From: Haladaptatus halobius
GTDB taxonomy: Archaea > Halobacteriota > Halobacteria > Halobacteriales > Haladaptataceae
Direction: 5' to 3'
Length of the DNA stretch: 64,000 nt
Assembly: GCF_020618475.1 (NCBI RefSeq)
Contig: NZ_CP085336.1
Location: 1,178,001 to 1,242,000 of the forward strand
Shown piece after piece: positions 35,844-44,998 of this stretch. Position 1 is the first letter of the stretch; every line of letters begins with the position of its first letter. A program made the translations under genes and the position numbers. The notes under the pieces are model-generated. The model searched no databases. It saw nothing but the letters and a program-made list of their open reading frames with translations, and had not been told where the DNA came from.

Positions 35844-36401
35844 ATGAAGACCCAATATTACACAGCGACGAGTATCGACGGGTATCTCGCCGACGAAGAT
35901 AACTCACTTGACTGGCTCTTCCAGTTCGGAGAGATCGAGGAGATCGAGGGTGTACAGGACGACTACCCGCAGTTCGTAGACCAGGTTGGCGCTGTGGCCA
36001 TGGGCTCGACGACCTACGAGTGGATAATCGAGCATGAGAACCTACTGGAGGACCCGGAAAAGTGGCCATACGATGTCCCGGCGTGGGTGTTCAGCAGTCG
36101 GGAATTACCGGTGGTCGATGGTGCGGACGTTCGCTTCGTGCAGGGGGACGTCGCGCCCATTCATGCGGACATGGTGAATGCCGCAGACGGCAAGAACATT
36201 TGGCTCGTCGGTGGTGGTGACCTCGTAGGACAGTTCCACGATCACGGTCTACTCGACGAGATCATTCTTAGCGTTGCTCCCGTCACGCTCGGTTCGGGTG
36301 CACCACTACTGCCGCGCAGGATCACCACCCCGCCCCTGAAACTGGCCGACGTGCGGAAATATGGCGACATTTTTGCGATTCTCACCTATGAGATCCAATA
36401 G
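35844..36401 (+). CDS. RibD/dihydrofolate-reductase-fold protein
   Basis: A 185-residue DHFR-fold protein (RibD C-terminal type): MKTQYYTATSIDGYLADEDNSLDWLF, MGSTTYEW, PAWVFSSREL, GKNIWLVGGGDLVGQF (NADPH loop) and ILSVAPVTLGSGAPLLP. These proteins act as NADPH-dependent reductases of unknown substrates in archaea and bacteria. ATG 35844 begins the domain. A TATA-like tttata lies at about 35813. Codon use is less GC-rich than left of 35.4 kb. Confidence 0.85.
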   Translation: MKTQYYTATSIDGYLADEDNSLDWLFQFGEIEEIEGVQDDYPQFVDQVGAVAMGSTTYEWIIEHENLLEDPEKWPYDVPAWVFSSRELPVVDGADVRFVQGDVAPIHADMVNAADGKNIWLVGGGDLVGQFHDHGLLDEIILSVAPVTLGSGAPLLPRRITTPPLKLADVRKYGDIFAILTYEIQ

Positions 36402-36471
36402 CTCAGTGAAGAGACCTGATGCAGTACTCGATCCACAGAAGATATTCAATATTCGGAAGCAAGAAGCAGAT

Positions 36472-37353
36472 ATGCATCGACGAGAAGTACTCTCCTTTTA
36501 TGATGCCAGTTTGGTTAGCCTTGCGGGATGTTCTTCACTACAGCGCGACGGTCGACGGATCACTACGAGTACGGCTGACACTCCATCCACAAAAGCCCTT
36601 ACCACCCCACCGACAGCAACGGCCGCCGAGATGGAGCTGACGGTCGTACATGACGCCCTCCAGTCAGCACTCGCTGTCCTGAATATCGATTATCTCGAAC
36701 TGTAATCGACACCGTCGTCCCAGTATCTCTATCTCGATATCGCCCCGACCTCCGACACGAAACCAACACTTTCTGACATCGTCTTCCGATTTACCGGTGA
36801 AACGCATAGACCGATGGGGATCGACGAGTTGCCATCGGTCTATCGTGGCTTTGAGTCGGAGTCGATGTTGCACTACGACGCGGACGAAGGACGCGGCTGG
36901 ATCCTCTTCGCGTTACCCGCGACCGGGGACGCAAGCGATGCGGCGCTCGTCTGTCCGGTGGGCTAGTGGCACCCCGACGAGCAGTTACGAACACGGTTGG
37001 CTGCCCCATTCCCGCCGCTCTCCGTCGAGGACTGGCACGTTCCACGGACAGTCCCTCTCGGTGGGCGCATGACATTCAGGTGTACCGTAACGAATGCCGG
37101 CGACACCTTCGGTCGCTTTGTCGGTGGTATCAACGCCAAGGGATGGTATCCACACCGACCTATTGCGGCTGTCTCACGACAAATTCCTCCCGGCGAGACC
37201 GTCACATGGGAGATACCGGGCGAAAACATCGATCTGCCGGACGACGAATTGGCTCAACGAGTTGGAGACGAGGAGGCGAATATCTACTATGAATTGATCT
37301 GCCCCCAACGGCACCCGAGAGGAACCCATTCGTATCGTCGAGGAGTAGGGTAA
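36472..37353 (+). pseudogene. lipoprotein gene with two nonsense codons
   Basis: ATG 36472 starts a signal peptide with a lipobox (REVLSFYDASLVSLAGC) and a Thr/Pro-rich linker typical of haloarchaeal lipoproteins. TAA at 36703-36705 and TAG at 36964-36966 interrupt a frame that otherwise continues without shift: QYLYLDIAPTSDTKPTLSD, then PMGIDELPSVYRGFE, and DWHVPRTVPLGGRMTFRCTVTNAG with IPPGETVTWEIPG, stop at 37353. About 290 codons. The C-terminal part looks like an Ig-like or CARDB-like beta domain. Inactivated recently, since the frame is otherwise kept. Confidence 0.65.
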
Positions 37354-37666
37354 TATCATCGATCCAAGATGTTTCCAGTCGATGACGAACATGAGACCGA
37401 AACTGATTCGTGTTGTATACGCCCTGTAGTGACCAGTTCCTTCACGAGAGTATATGTCTAAACAAGAGGGTTTCAACAGAGCCATTCTACTGAAAGAAAT
37501 CTTAGAGATGTTGTGTTCAAGAGAACTGTTGTTCTACCCAAATCCGGCCGAAACAACCGGAATCTACGCGGGTCTCTATATTGCCAGTTCAGCCACCGCC
37601 GATCGATACCTACAGTCGCAGTAGTTAACAGCACAGTGTATTCTCGCCGTCGAATTCTATTTCCGT
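37354..37666. other. 313-base AT-rich region
   Basis: No supported gene. The largest open frames are under 110 codons with atypical composition. No repeat or RNA gene was recognised. Confidence 0.4.
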
Positions 37667-38308
37667 TTATTCCTCCGCCTCCTCTCTTGCTGGCTGGTAG
37701 GTGAGAATGATAATCCTTGAACCGACTGTCTTTGTTTTCTGGAGTTGCAGAGGAGTCGTATCACTTGCGTCTCCGAACAGGCGCTTCCCACTACCCAGGA
37801 CAATGGGGAAGACCATGAGTCGGTACTCGTCGACTAAATCGTGTTCCATCAGCGTGTGGACGAGCTGTGCGCTGCCATTAACTAGGATGTCCCCATCCAG
37901 TTCTTGTTTCAACTTGGAGACTTCATCCGCGACGTTCTCCTCGATCAGCGTCGAGTTGTTCCACTCGAGAGGTTCTTCGAGCGTCGTCGAAACGACGTAC
38001 TTGGGCATGCTGTTGAACTTGTCGGCAAACCCTTGCTCATCGGTCATGGAGGGCCAAGCCGCTGCAAACCCCTCATAGGTCACCCGACCCAGTAGAAGCG
38101 CGTCGCTTGCGCGCAGTTCATTGAGTTTGAACTCGTCACCTTCGGGTCCACGGTCGAACTGGAACGTCCAACCACCGTGCTCGAATTCTTCTCCCCCACC
38201 TGGGGCTTCCATCACACCGTCCACCGATACATACTCCGAGACGATCACTTTTCGCTGCATTTCGGATGTCTGGTCTGGATTATTATCTGCTGTGTCAATG
38301 TCGCTCAT
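37667..38308 (-). CDS. RibD/dihydrofolate-reductase-fold protein
   Basis: A 213-residue protein from ATG 38308 (MSDIDTADN); the DHFR-fold itself begins at MQRKVIVSEYVSVDGVMEAPGG. Other motifs: LLLGRVTYEGFAAAWPSM, KYVVSTTLEEPLEWNNS, GDILVNGSAQLVHTLMEHDLVDEYRLMVFPIVLGSGKRLF. This is the DHFR/RibD type common in resistance and general reductase roles. The promoter has a TATA (tatttaaaaa) followed by an inverted-repeat operator shared with the DoxX gene at 39246. Confidence 0.85.
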   Translation of the reverse strand: MSDIDTADNNPDQTSEMQRKVIVSEYVSVDGVMEAPGGGEEFEHGGWTFQFDRGPEGDEFKLNELRASDALLLGRVTYEGFAAAWPSMTDEQGFADKFNSMPKYVVSTTLEEPLEWNNSTLIEENVADEVSKLKQELDGDILVNGSAQLVHTLMEHDLVDEYRLMVFPIVLGSGKRLFGDASDTTPLQLQKTKTVGSRIIILTYQPAREEAEE

Positions 38309-38368
38309 CTGTAGTACCTCCCGTTCTTTTGCAGACAAAGAGAAGACAGAACGGAGCAAGGAGATGCT

Positions 38369-38393
38369 GCCTAATCCCTTCGGCAGTTTTTAA
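38369..38393 (-). promoter_or_regulatory. TATA plus operator shared with the DoxX gene, site A
   Basis: Minus strand: TTAAAAACTGCCGAA followed by GGGATTAGGC. The 15-base core is identical to site B at 39786-39810 and is followed by an imperfect inverted repeat (GCCGAA-N4-TTAGGC). The TATA box directly abuts the repeat, an arrangement for repression. Confidence 0.55.
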
Positions 38394-38781
38394 ATAGCAG
38401 GTTGTTGATCTATGCGTGGAGTGGAAGCATGGAAGAGCATGGCCGCTATCCCGGCAGGTGGAAGATCCACCGACGAGCTACCCTGCGAGTACGGACGACC
38501 GTGCGACCCAGAAACCGACCATGAGATACTTCACCGTCGTGGTAGAATGCTTTCGATGCTGAGATGTCGTTAACCATTATCACTGGATAGAAGCTGCTGA
38601 CATCCATAGGACTCAGTCGCTCCGGTTCCTATTAGGCATTGCACGGTCAATCTTGAAACAGGCGATCGCAGCGGTTGTCACGACTGGTTGAGACTGATCG
38701 CTCTGAAAATAACCATTAACGCATTTTCACTCTACTATATTGACTAGGGACTCACTTTTTCCTCATTGGATCAGACTGCGA
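38394..38781. other. 388-base AT-rich intergenic stretch
   Basis: No convincing gene. It holds fragments that read as short broken frames and AT-rich DNA near 38700-38760. Nothing was recognised in it. Confidence 0.4.
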
Positions 38782-39108
38782 TTAACGAAACTCTTCCCGT
38801 GGCGGGGAAAATACGTCAATAACGGTGCCGGATTTGAGGACTTCGTAGCTGTGTTCGACGGTTCCGGGAATCGAATAGCTATCGCCTGCTTCGATAACCT
38901 CGTCGTACTCTCCAAACTGAATTCGATAGCGACCCGAGACGACATAGCCGCTCTGCTCGTTCTTGTGGCTGTGGGCTGGCACATCGTTTCCTTCCTCGAA
39001 GTGCATTTTCGTCACCATCGACTTCTCGCCAACCGCGAGCACGTCGAAGCTGACTCCTTGGAATTCGTTTTTCTCTGCATCTGTTGCTTTGACTATCGAC
39101 CCACTCAT
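38782..39108 (-). CDS. cupin-domain protein
   Basis: A 108-residue single cupin barrel: KMHFEEGNDVPAHSHKNEQSGYVVSGRYRIQFG (motif 1, His/His/Glu metal ligands) and IEAGDSYSIPGTVEHSYEV (motif 2). Small cupins bind a metal and act as isomerases, dioxygenases or sensors. Located between the RibD-like and DoxX genes on the same strand; a functional trio in redox stress is possible. Confidence 0.85.
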   Translation of the reverse strand: MSGSIVKATDAEKNEFQGVSFDVLAVGEKSMVTKMHFEEGNDVPAHSHKNEQSGYVVSGRYRIQFGEYDEVIEAGDSYSIPGTVEHSYEVLKSGTVIDVFSPPREEFR

Positions 39109-39245
39109 ACAGATGATCTAAACGAATGTCTGGAATATAACGATAGCTATCGGCCACATCTGCCTGTGATGCCGACCGAACTGTAACCCGGGAATCTGCG
39201 CGCGTCAGGCATACCGCAGTTATGATAACGCTCGATAAGGCCGCC

Positions 39246-39683
39246 TTAGCCGTGCAACGGTCGAAACTGCCAGCGGCCATACGCGACGAACGCCGCGAGG
39301 AGCCCTATCACGAACGGGTAGAGCGCAAGTACACCCCCGCCAGCGATAAGAGTAAGTACCGTTGCACCAGTCATAATAATTACTAATCCGGCGGCAGCCA
39401 GCGGTGTGAGGCCTTCACGAACATGAAGTAGTCCGGGAAGAATTAGTCCGATCGCTCCGAGTACTTCGGCTACGCCGATAAATTGGACAAACAAGCCTTG
39501 CAGCGGAATCGGCATTTGTGCGAGCAGTATTTCAAGTGGTGTGATCAACTTCACACCGCCTGCGGATAGGAAAACGAGGGCGAGCAACCCTTGTACAACC
39601 CACAGGGAGTAGTGTAGGATCTGAGTTTTCCGTCCTGTCTTCCGAACGTCTTTCTGCCCACGGGAAAGGATGTTTGTTGTCAT
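39246..39683 (-). CDS. DoxX family membrane protein
   Basis: A 145-residue four-helix membrane protein: LWVVQGLLALVFLSAGGVKLITP, QFIGVAEVLGAIGLILPGLL, TPLAAAGLVIIMTGATVLTL and LYPFVIGLLAAFVAYGRW. DoxX proteins associate with quinone- or thiol-linked redox systems. A shared TATA/operator (39786-39810) lies 100 bases upstream. Confidence 0.87.
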   Translation of the reverse strand: MTTNILSRGQKDVRKTGRKTQILHYSLWVVQGLLALVFLSAGGVKLITPLEILLAQMPIPLQGLFVQFIGVAEVLGAIGLILPGLLHVREGLTPLAAAGLVIIMTGATVLTLIAGGGVLALYPFVIGLLAAFVAYGRWQFRPLHG

Positions 39684-39785
39684 TTTAGTTTCTTCTATTT
39701 AGCTTAGTAATATTATCGGTGCGGCACGTACCATCTCATATTCGTTTACAGGTGCAGAAAAGACGGGGACAAGCATGGAAGTAGT

Positions 39786-39810
39786 GCCGAACTTTTTCGG
39801 CAGTTTTTAA
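39786..39810 (-). promoter_or_regulatory. TATA plus operator shared with the RibD-like gene, site B
   Basis: Minus strand: TTAAAAACTGCCGAA then AAAGTTCGGC. GCCGAA-N4-TTCGGC is a perfect 6-bp inverted repeat immediately after the TATA box. The 15-base core equals site A. Confidence 0.6.
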
Positions 39811-39961
39811 GTTATGACTGTTGCTATTGGTGGTAAAAATTTGATATTTCCAGACGCCATTTCGATGGTGGAGTTTACTACGATTTCTACCACCCTAACC
39901 AATTCTCGGCACCTTGCAACCGACTCTGCGAAAACACCACTCTAACCAGGATCAGTATTCG

Positions 39962-40373
39962 TCATCCTTGCCACTCCTCTTCAAGTACTGCGTATATGAG
40001 AAGATCCATATACCGACCTTGGTGATAGGCTGCTTCCTTCAAGTGTCCTCCCTGGCAAAACCCGAGCTTCTCCCAGATTCGACATGAGTCGGTGTTCTCG
40101 TCGACAGCTACTGCCTCCATCCGATGGATTCGGCGTTCTTCAAATGCGTACGTTGTGAGCAACCAACTGGCCTCAGTACCGTGTCCCTCACCCCAGAACT
40201 CGGGGGCAAGCACAATACCGATTTCCGTCGACCCATCGACGGGGTCGCCTGCTTCAATCCGATGGTGCCTGCTAGTTCTTTTCCAGTCTCTCCGACGCAG
40301 ACGAGGAGACCGATTGATTCGTCGTCCGTCACTTTCTCTTCGATAAACTCATGTTCTGCGACTCTGTTTCAGT
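39962..40373 (-). pseudogene. GNAT acetyltransferase remnant
   Basis: The 3' part is a typical RimJ/RimL-type GNAT domain: IVLAPEFWGEGHGTEASWLLTTYAFEERRIHRMEAVAVDENTDSCRIWEKLGF with an acyl-CoA loop WGEGHG. Upstream the frame shifts near 40245, and ESIGLLVCVGETGKELAGTIGL is found in the other frame. Before about 40373 no family sequence remains, so roughly the first 50 residues are absent. Decayed. Confidence 0.65.
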
Positions 40374-40678
40374 GCGAGTGGAGCAGCGAAACCGCTTGGT
40401 TTTATTCTCAGAGGGATAGCGGGAGAGACTGTAGGAATCGATCTTGTAATGGCTGCTTTGACTACTGGGTTGTTTTCGATGACAGTTTTCTGGATTGCTC
40501 ATCCGCTGCTCCGTCATGTGTCAGCAGTCAATGAAATCGGTCCCACAAAGTACAGTCTGAGATCGACATAGAAATGGTCGAAATGGAAATGATGGTGTTG
40601 GTAGATTCGCATCACGCATTCAGCACGTCCATTGAAACATATCACTCCCGGAGAGCCCTGAAGCTAAGAAACTCGTCG
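40374..40678. other. 305-base region with no gene
   Basis: No open frame is supported. It is AT-rich near 40560-40660. Nothing else recognised. Confidence 0.4.
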
Positions 40679-41296
40679 CTATTGAGGCTCGGTGTGGAGG
40701 GAGTTGAGAATGAATTCGTCGATGGCCTTTCGAGCTTCTTCGGGAGCGTCACCGTGACCGAGCGAGAGTTTACGACCGCGTGCAGCGTGGATTACGTCGG
40801 TGATGAGCTGGCCCATCCTCGCGGCGTCAACCTCGCGGAAGGCACCCTTCACGATTCCGTCCTCGACAACCTCGGTGATACTTGAGCGGATTCGCTCGTA
40901 GTGATCATTGAAAATAGCGCGGTGTTTCTTGTCGTTCTGGGCGTGGGTGAACAGCTCGTGGTAGACTTTCATTCGATCCCAGTGGCTGAAGTCGTCGAAC
41001 TCGGGGCCGAATAGACACTGGTCGATGCGCGCGTCAAGTTCCTCGCGGGGCGGGGCGTCGGCGTTGACCTCCACACTCCCCTCGTACTGGTCGATGATGT
41101 ACTCGAGGAAGTGCGACATCAGGTCGTACTTGCCGTCAAAGTGGTAGTGGATGACTTGCCGGGTCTTGTCCATCTCCTCGCCGATGTCGCGCATCCGGAG
41201 TTCGGTGTAGCCGTGCTTGCTGAGGGCTCGAAAAGTCGCTTCCATGATGGCCTCTCGAGTTTCTGTGGGGACCGTTTCCTCTCCGGACTCACTCAT
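40679..41296 (-). CDS. TetR/AcrR-family repressor
   Basis: A 205-residue TetR-family regulator (start ATG 41296, MSESGEE). The DNA-binding domain is ETREAIMEATFRALSKHGYTELRMRDIGEEMDKTRQVIHYHFDGKYDLM, the standard helix-turn-helix with Y-H-F. The helical C-terminus binds the effector. It diverges from the amidohydrolase gene; both promoters contain similar CCGG-centred sites, indicating control of its own and the amidohydrolase gene. Confidence 0.88.
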   Translation of the reverse strand: MSESGEETVPTETREAIMEATFRALSKHGYTELRMRDIGEEMDKTRQVIHYHFDGKYDLMSHFLEYIIDQYEGSVEVNADAPPREELDARIDQCLFGPEFDDFSHWDRMKVYHELFTHAQNDKKHRAIFNDHYERIRSSITEVVEDGIVKGAFREVDAARMGQLITDVIHAARGRKLSLGHGDAPEEARKAIDEFILNSLHTEPQ

Positions 41297-41333
41297 ATAT
41301 GCTATACTTTGTAGGCGCATATTTATCGCTTGT

Positions 41334-41349
41334 TCTACCGGGCGGAGGG
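41334..41349. promoter_or_regulatory. weaker TetR-type site near the repressor promoter
   Basis: TCTACCGGGCGGAGGG matches the main operator (41445-41460) in 10 of 16 positions. It lies just upstream of the TATA-like sequence (gataaatat read on the minus strand) of the repressor gene. Confidence 0.35.
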
Positions 41350-41444
41350 CCGGTTTACTGTGTAGTAAGTTAACTATGTTAACCGATACTCGGATTGTCG
41401 TTCGGATGGCGGAGTATCGTCTGGGCTATCGATTCTCGGTTTGA

Positions 41445-41460
41445 TTTACCGGACGGTAAA
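41445..41460. promoter_or_regulatory. TetR-type operator of the amidohydrolase promoter
   Basis: TTTACCGGACGGTAAA is a perfect 7-bp inverted repeat with a 2-base centre. It abuts the TATA box (atattta, 41461-41467) of the amidohydrolase gene, whose ATG is at 41496. Binding here would block TBP/TFB. Confidence 0.65.
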
Positions 41461-41495
41461 ATATTTATCGTAATAGTCCGAAGCCCTGACCGTCC

Positions 41496-42854
41496 ATGGC
41501 AGACAAAGTCATACAAAGTGGGACGGTCGTTTCGCTCGACCCCGAAATCGGGGAATTGGAGGAAGCCGACATACTGATCGACGACGGCGAGATCGTCGAG
41601 ATCGGTCAAGAACTGTCGACCTCGAACGCGGAAGTAATAGACGCGACCGACCACATTGTGTTGCCGGGCTTCGTCGACTCACACATCCACCTTTGGCAGA
41701 CGCAGGTGCGAGGCATTGCGGGCGACTGGTCGCTGATGGGTGACTACTTTCAAGATATGCTCGGCAACATCGCCGGACTCTACCAGCCCGAGGATATGTA
41801 TCTTGGAAACCTGTTCGGTTCCCTCGAGAAGCTCTACACCGGGACAACGACTGCCATGGACTGGTCGCACGCCATCAACACGCCGGAACACGCCGAGCGG
41901 GCCGTCGACGGTATTAAGGACGCTGGGCTCCGGGCGCTCTATGCGTATGGCCCACCGGGCAACGATGCCGAGACATGGTGGTTCGGCAGCTCGACGCACC
42001 ACCCGGAGGAACATGTCAAAGAACTTCGCGACGAAAAGATCGCAGATGATGACCTGCTGTCGCTGGGGGTTGCCCTCCGCGGCCCGGACTTCACGACCGA
42101 GGAGGTCGCACGCAGCGACATCGAACTCGCCCGTGAACTCGGCGTCGTCGCCACCATTCACATGGGGGCGGCGCAATGGACATCCTCTGAATACAATCCA
42201 GACTATCAGGGCTTCGGCGCAATCAGCGACCTGCTGGCTTCAGACGTTAATATCGCCCACGCGAATCACTTCTCGCAGGAGGACATCGAACACGCCGTCG
42301 ATCAGGGCGTCTCGTTCTCGGCGACGCCCGAAGTGGAGATGCAGATGGGCCATGGCATCCCCGTCACCGGCAAAGTGCTAGAAGCGGATGGCCGTCCGAC
42401 GTGGGGCGTTGACGTCTGTTCCAACATCAGCGGTGACATGGGTAGCCAGATGCGGATTGGCCTCCAAGTCCAGCGGATGCTCGAGAATCAGACGCTTCTT
42501 GAGGGGGGAGAAGAAGTGACAAGCGTGAATCTCACCGCCCGCGACACTCTAGAGATGGCGACCATCGAGGGAGCCCGGGCCCTGAACATGGAGGACGAGA
42601 TTGGGACACTCGCCCCCGGTAAGCGGGCAGACATCATCATGATTGACGCCAGTGACTTCATGACTGCCCCCTCTCACTCGCCCATCCAGACTGCTGTGTT
42701 CCAGTCCGACCCTTCGCACATCGACACGGTACTCGTTGGTGGAGAAATCGTCAAGACCGACGGTGAGCTACTCAATCCGAAGGTAAACGAGGAATTCGCC
42801 CGGTTCGTCCAGTCCGGCTACCGCCTCGTCGAGGAGGCCGGACTCGACTTATAA
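41496..42854 (+). CDS. amidohydrolase (ATZ/TRZ, deaminase type)
   Basis: A 452-residue TIM-barrel amidohydrolase of the chlorohydrolase/cytosine-deaminase group. VLPGFVDSHIHLWQTQVRG carries the HxH metal motif, later His residues in IHMGA and IAHANHFS, and the metal Asp in PTWGVDVCSN. The C-terminal GTLAPGKRADIIMID closes the small beta-sandwich. It hydrolyses an amino, chloro or ring amide group of a heterocycle. First gene of a TetR-controlled cluster with a fumarylacetoacetate hydrolase-fold gene. Confidence 0.87.
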   Translation: MADKVIQSGTVVSLDPEIGELEEADILIDDGEIVEIGQELSTSNAEVIDATDHIVLPGFVDSHIHLWQTQVRGIAGDWSLMGDYFQDMLGNIAGLYQPEDMYLGNLFGSLEKLYTGTTTAMDWSHAINTPEHAERAVDGIKDAGLRALYAYGPPGNDAETWWFGSSTHHPEEHVKELRDEKIADDDLLSLGVALRGPDFTTEEVARSDIELARELGVVATIHMGAAQWTSSEYNPDYQGFGAISDLLASDVNIAHANHFSQEDIEHAVDQGVSFSATPEVEMQMGHGIPVTGKVLEADGRPTWGVDVCSNISGDMGSQMRIGLQVQRMLENQTLLEGGEEVTSVNLTARDTLEMATIEGARALNMEDEIGTLAPGKRADIIMIDASDFMTAPSHSPIQTAVFQSDPSHIDTVLVGGEIVKTDGELLNPKVNEEFARFVQSGYRLVEEAGLDL

Positions 42855-42916
42855 CGTGAGAGTCACCAGCATTCCATTGGAACTATCAGTAAACCAAACA
42901 CAAACACGACACAGAT

Positions 42917-43804
42917 ATGCGAATCGGACAATACAGTGCGGATGATTCAGAAGTACCGTGGACGGGAATACGACTCGATGAAGGGACAGTGGTCAACCTC
43001 CCCGAGGCAGGGACAGGGGCTGGTGTCGATCTCCCTAACTCAAGCACTGAACTGCTGGCCAGTTGGGAGTGGCAGAAGAAGGCGGAACTCGCGGTCGAGT
43101 TCGCCCAAAAGACCGGCAGCGGCCTGTACGACGCAGAGGTAATCAACCGACACGCGCCGGTCACGAATCCTGAGAAGGTCGTCTGCGTCGGGCTGAACTA
43201 TCGCGATCACGCCGAGGAAGGCGACAACGAGATTCCCGAGTCGCCGGTACTCTTCTCGAAATTCCCCACAACCGTCACGGGGCCGGACAGCACCATCACG
43301 TGGAGTCCCGACCTCACCAAGAAGGTCGACTACGAGGCAGAGTTGGTCGTCGTCATCGGGAGCGAGGCGCGACGCGTCGAAGAGGACGAGGCACTTGACC
43401 ACGTCGCGGGCTACCTTGTTGGAAACGACGTCTCGGCCCGCGACCTCCAGCACGGCGACGGTCAGTGGATTCGGGGCAAGAGCCTCGACTCTTTTGCTCC
43501 AATCGGCCCGGAGCTGGTCACCGCCGACGAGATGTCCGATCCACACGACTTACACATATGGGCAGAGGTCAACGGTGAGCGACTACAGGACTCCTCAACA
43601 TCGAACCTCATCTTTGGCGTCAACGAACTCGTCTCATTCTGTAGTCAAGCGTTCACGCTCAAACCGGGCGACCTGATATTCACCGGCACACCGCCCGGCG
43701 TCGGTGTCTATCGAGAGCCACCCGTGCTTCTTGATGACGGCGACAGCGTCACCATCGGCATCGAGGAACTCGGAGAGCTAACGAACGACTGCGCGTTCGA
43801 ATGA
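42917..43804 (+). CDS. fumarylacetoacetate hydrolase-family protein
   Basis: A 295-residue FAH-fold enzyme: VVCVGLNYRDHAEEGDNEIPESPVLFSKFPTTVTGP, the metal ligands Glu/Glu/Asp in DYEAELVVVIG (EXE) and GYLVGNDVSARDLQ (Asp), RGKSLDSFAPIGPELV, and FTGTPPGVG. Family members cleave C-C bonds or act as decarboxylases, isomerases or pyruvate hydrolases in aromatic and heterocyclic catabolism. Downstream of the amidohydrolase by 62 bases, likely the same transcript. Confidence 0.88.
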   Translation: MRIGQYSADDSEVPWTGIRLDEGTVVNLPEAGTGAGVDLPNSSTELLASWEWQKKAELAVEFAQKTGSGLYDAEVINRHAPVTNPEKVVCVGLNYRDHAEEGDNEIPESPVLFSKFPTTVTGPDSTITWSPDLTKKVDYEAELVVVIGSEARRVEEDEALDHVAGYLVGNDVSARDLQHGDGQWIRGKSLDSFAPIGPELVTADEMSDPHDLHIWAEVNGERLQDSSTSNLIFGVNELVSFCSQAFTLKPGDLIFTGTPPGVGVYREPPVLLDDGDSVTIGIEELGELTNDCAFE

Positions 43805-43810
43805 CATCCA

Positions 43811-43830
43811 CCCCTGCGTAAATGCCGGGG
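43811..43830. terminator. IS-type hairpin at the right end of a TnpB remnant
   Basis: CCCCTGCGTAAATGCCGGGG forms a short imperfect hairpin 24 bases past the TnpB stop. It resembles the hairpin at 49603-49622 and is typical of right ends of IS200/IS605-type elements in haloarchaea. Confidence 0.45.
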
Positions 43831-43853
43831 TTTCCTCGCGCTGGGGGTATCAG

Positions 43854-44997
43854 CTACCGACCCACGGAGGCAATTTGCAGGTTCGTCTGCTCCTCGTTAG
43901 GACGGTGAGAGCGTGGTAACTCCGAGCATGTGTGGTCGTCCCACTTGAGGCATACAGGCCGTGCCATCGGCCGTGATACGCCTGACTGCCGCCGAAGAAA
44001 CGTCTCGGACGCCGTGAGGTCCGCGTGCCCCTTGAATCCGCATGGGAACGATAGCGTGTCGCAGTGGCGCGTCGTCCGGTCGGTCGAACCGCAGTTCGGG
44101 CACTCTTGACTCGTCCACGCTTCTGACCGAACTTCGACCGAGATACCGAACTCCTCGGCAGTACACGCCAGCCGGTCAATGAACGCGCGAAACGTCCAAA
44201 AGTTGTGCGTTTTCGCGTTCGTCTCCGCCACCCAGTGCGTGTCAAATACGTCTGTGAGTGCACCGACTCACACCGTGGAAACGCCCTCGTCATACAACCG
44301 TTCGATTAAGTCATGGGCGAGAGTGTCATGAGTGTGGTCACGTCTGCGTGTCCGTCGCAGGTACAGCCGTCGGATTCGGTGACTGATGTACTGCCCTTCG
44401 TCCAAGAGCGATTGGCGCCAAGCAATTTCTCGCGTCGTCTCGCGGAATCGCTGGAACAAGTCGTGCCCTTCATACAGATACTGCTTGCCGGTCGTGGTCG
44501 TACAGGCGACGAGGTTGTTCGCACCGATGTCCAGAGCGACGGTTTCGTCCGCCAGTGGGTGTGCCAGGCGAGAAGTGTCGATAGTAACTGGCTGAAAGGC
44601 CCTGTACTGGTCCGAGTGCTCGTCGTAGTACAATTCCAACCGACCTTGCGCGTCGTATTCTTTCCAGTTGGTGTCGTCCCGAATTTCGAGTCGCAGACGT
44701 TCGCGGTATCTCAATCCGTACTCCTCTTTCAGATCTTGACCGACGAGGATTTCAAGTCGGGAATACTCGCCCCACACAACCGAGTACGACGTATTCCGAA
44801 TGTACGTCCGAAGATCGCGACCATCTTCGGCGTTGCCCCAGTATCCGGGCTTGCCGTTGACTTCACCCTTCGTCTGAAGTGCAAAGAACGAACGCCACGC
44901 TTCCGGTTTTTCCGTTCGATTTGCTGAACCGTGGACGCACCAAGAACGCCGACGTAAACGGCGAGACTCTCTTCGCGAATCGAGTAGGCGAGAGCCC
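43854..44997 (-). mobile_element. TnpB (IS200/IS605-type) remnant
   Basis: Three segments of one TnpB: near the left of the minus-strand gene YSIREESLAVYVGVLGASTVQQIERKN (about 44915-44990), then after a one-base frameshift in the run of A/C EAWRSFFALQTKGEVNGK, TVALDIGANNLVACTTT (first RuvC Asp), and after TGA at 44268-44270 NAKTHNFWTFRAFIDRLA with the zinc ribbon SQECPNCGSTDRTT and GHADLTASETFLRR, stop 43854-43856. The 5' end is truncated at about 44998 by the neighbouring gene. The nuclease is inactive by frameshift and nonsense. Confidence 0.75.
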
Positions 44998-44998
44998 C

